A stretch of 6,454 bases of DNA from Halothiobacillus neapolitanus (GTDB lineage: Bacteria; Pseudomonadota; Gammaproteobacteria; Halothiobacillales; Halothiobacillaceae): contig DYLI01000093.1 in the NCBI GenBank assembly GCA_020722165.1, forward strand, positions 1-6,454, given 5' to 3'. The notes beneath the pieces were generated by a model. That model was not told the DNA's origin. It made no database searches and saw only the letters and a program-made list of their open reading frames with translations. A program made the position numbers and the translations under genes. Below, piece by piece: positions 5,894 through 6,454 of the stretch; positions within the stretch are counted from its first letter, which is position 1, and the number at the start of each line of letters is the position of its first letter.

Positions 5894-6035
5894 TCACGCT
5901 AGATGAACTTTAATCGCATCCTCAACGGCCAACATATCCACTTTGGATAGCGTGCCAAGCTGACTCTACAAAGACCAAGAGCCATCTCAATGCGCCCCTG
6001 CATGAAATTGTACGCATGGTCGTTAATCTGTACGC
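5894..6035 (-). pseudogene. C-terminal relic of a MazF/PemK-family toxin
   Basis: On the minus strand, the frame 5965-5894 reads SQLGTLSKVDMLAVEDAI followed by KVHLA and a stop. This is the typical C-terminal end of PemK/MazF-type toxins (a G-LS--DM--V--AI-- pattern). The preceding family segment appears in pieces in the other two frames: LTTMRTIS at about 6027-6004 and RIEMALG at about 5993-5973. The relic therefore carries at least two frameshifts and no start. It differs from the intact mazF in this window. The relic abuts the 19-bp repeat at its upstream end. Assignment rests on motif memory only. Confidence 0.45.
6017..6035 (+). repeat. Left copy of a 19-bp perfect inverted repeat
   Basis: TGGTCGTTAATCTGTACGC here is the exact reverse complement of 6237-6255. 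The heptamer TGTACGC inside it (6029-6035) also occurs 20 bases earlier at 6009-6015. Confidence 0.8.
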
Positions 6036-6236
6036 CTCCTAAACCAGTTTTACAAGTCACTGTTTTATATGCTTTTCAATAACTATGATTATCATCTAAA
6101 GCTATAATCACCTAAGGTGTTTTAGATTAACGGGTTTATGTAATCATCATGAATATATGCAAGCAGTATATTAAACAACAGCTTAGGTAAATAATATAAG
6201 GTAAAGGATTTATATTTTGTCTGGTCTTTTGGTGAT
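6036..6236. other. AT-rich block enclosed by the inverted repeat
   Basis: About 200 bases, clearly richer in A and T than the flanks. It contains several small palindromes: ATGATTATCAT near 6085-6095 and CACCTAAGGTG followed by TTTT near 6109-6123. It also carries one more AGATTAACG. It has no gene I can support. It could be a small non-autonomous element, a recombination site or an origin-like region; the sequence alone does not decide. Confidence 0.4.
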
Positions 6237-6420
6237 GCGTACAGATTAACGACCACTCACCGAGCGCAGATGAAAATTTGTGTTCAACAAACAGTTGTTT
6301 AATGGATCTATCACCACAAAGACGATCTTTGCTCCGATGCTGCCGAGTATATTTTTTGAGTGCGGCAAGGGCGTGGGTGCCTTGGTCGAGTCCAGCTTCG
6401 TGGTTGTAAACGAACTCCAT
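6136..6420 (-). CDS. Doubtful composite open reading frame
   Basis: A 94-residue frame starting MEFVYNHEAGLDQGTHALAA. The first 60 or so residues (down to about 6237) have balanced codon use and could be genuine protein. The rest runs through the AT-rich block after the 19-bp repeat and has a very different composition. I recognise no family. It may be the 5' end of an interrupted gene with a chance extension. The ATG lies inside the base of the hairpin at 6417-6441, and no ribosome binding site is evident. It may not be a gene at all. Confidence 0.25.
   Translation of the reverse strand: MEFVYNHEAGLDQGTHALAALKKYTRQHRSKDRLCGDRSIKQLFVEHKFSSALGEWSLICTHHQKTRQNINPLPYIIYLSCCLIYCLHIFMMIT
6237..6255 (+). 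repeat. Right copy of a 19-bp perfect inverted repeat
   Basis: GCGTACAGATTAACGACCA is the exact reverse complement of 6017-6035. A diverged third copy (GTCCGGATTAACGACCAC, 16 of 18 matching 6239-6256) lies at 5019-5036, just upstream of the resolvase scar. A short core AGATTAACG also occurs at 6124-6132. Confidence 0.8.
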
Positions 6421-6449
6421 CAAACAACGATTGTTTGATGGTTTTTATT
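6417..6449 (+). terminator. Terminator-like hairpin, plus strand
   Basis: CCATCAAACAA, loop CGA, TTGTTTGATGG form a perfect 11-bp stem followed by TTTTTATT. On the plus strand this is a textbook intrinsic terminator shape, although the stem is AT-rich and no plus-strand gene ends nearby. It could instead be an operator at the start of the minus-strand frame. Confidence 0.55.
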
Positions 6450-6454
6450 CAGTG

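Noticed and set aside
5966..6042. Plus-strand short frame ending HEIVRMVVNLYAS
   Set aside because: It is antisense to the MazF-like relic, lacks a start with a ribosome binding site, and matches no family I know.

Overview
The window looks like an accessory region (genomic island, integrated element or plasmid segment) of a mid-GC proteobacterium. This is inferred from the gene families (PcfJ/HIRAN protein, ChpB-like MazEF, HicAB, Phd-VapC, XerC/D-like recombinase), the codon use and the sigma70-type promoters. I cannot name the species. There is no rRNA, tRNA, CRISPR array or complete insertion sequence.

Layout: (1) 2-298, plus strand, is the C-terminal end of an unrecognised protein. (2) 329-2278, plus strand, is a 649-residue protein joining a PcfJ-like domain to a C-terminal HIRAN domain. 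(3) 2279-2586 holds no gene I can support. (4) 2587-4757 is a tight minus-strand cluster read from a good promoter at 4792-4820: mazE, mazF, a tyrosine recombinase, a frame-disrupted hicA and an intact hicB. Every junction overlaps or is only 5 bases apart. (5) 4758-5047 holds the mazE control region and, on the minus strand, the first residues of a serine resolvase (MSRIGYARVSS) that breaks off at once. (6) 5048-5736, minus strand, is a compact phd-vapC toxin-antitoxin operon with a clear promoter and an inverted-repeat operator. (7) 5881-6454 is gene-poor debris: the C-terminal relic of another MazF/PemK-family toxin, a 19-bp perfect inverted repeat enclosing about 200 bp of AT-rich DNA, a composite reading frame and a terminator-like hairpin.

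How the parts relate: three toxin-antitoxin modules plus one toxin relic lie within about 3.4 kb, together with one intact and one truncated site-specific recombinase. The modules would stabilise the element that carries them, each antitoxin neutralising its partner toxin and repressing its own promoter. The most unusual arrangement is the recombinase lying between two toxin-antitoxin modules in what appears to be one transcription unit. In that unit the HicA toxin frame is broken while HicB remains open. The plus-strand PcfJ-HIRAN gene is transcribed convergently towards this unit and is probably part of an older element cargo or conjugation-related region; its function is not known.
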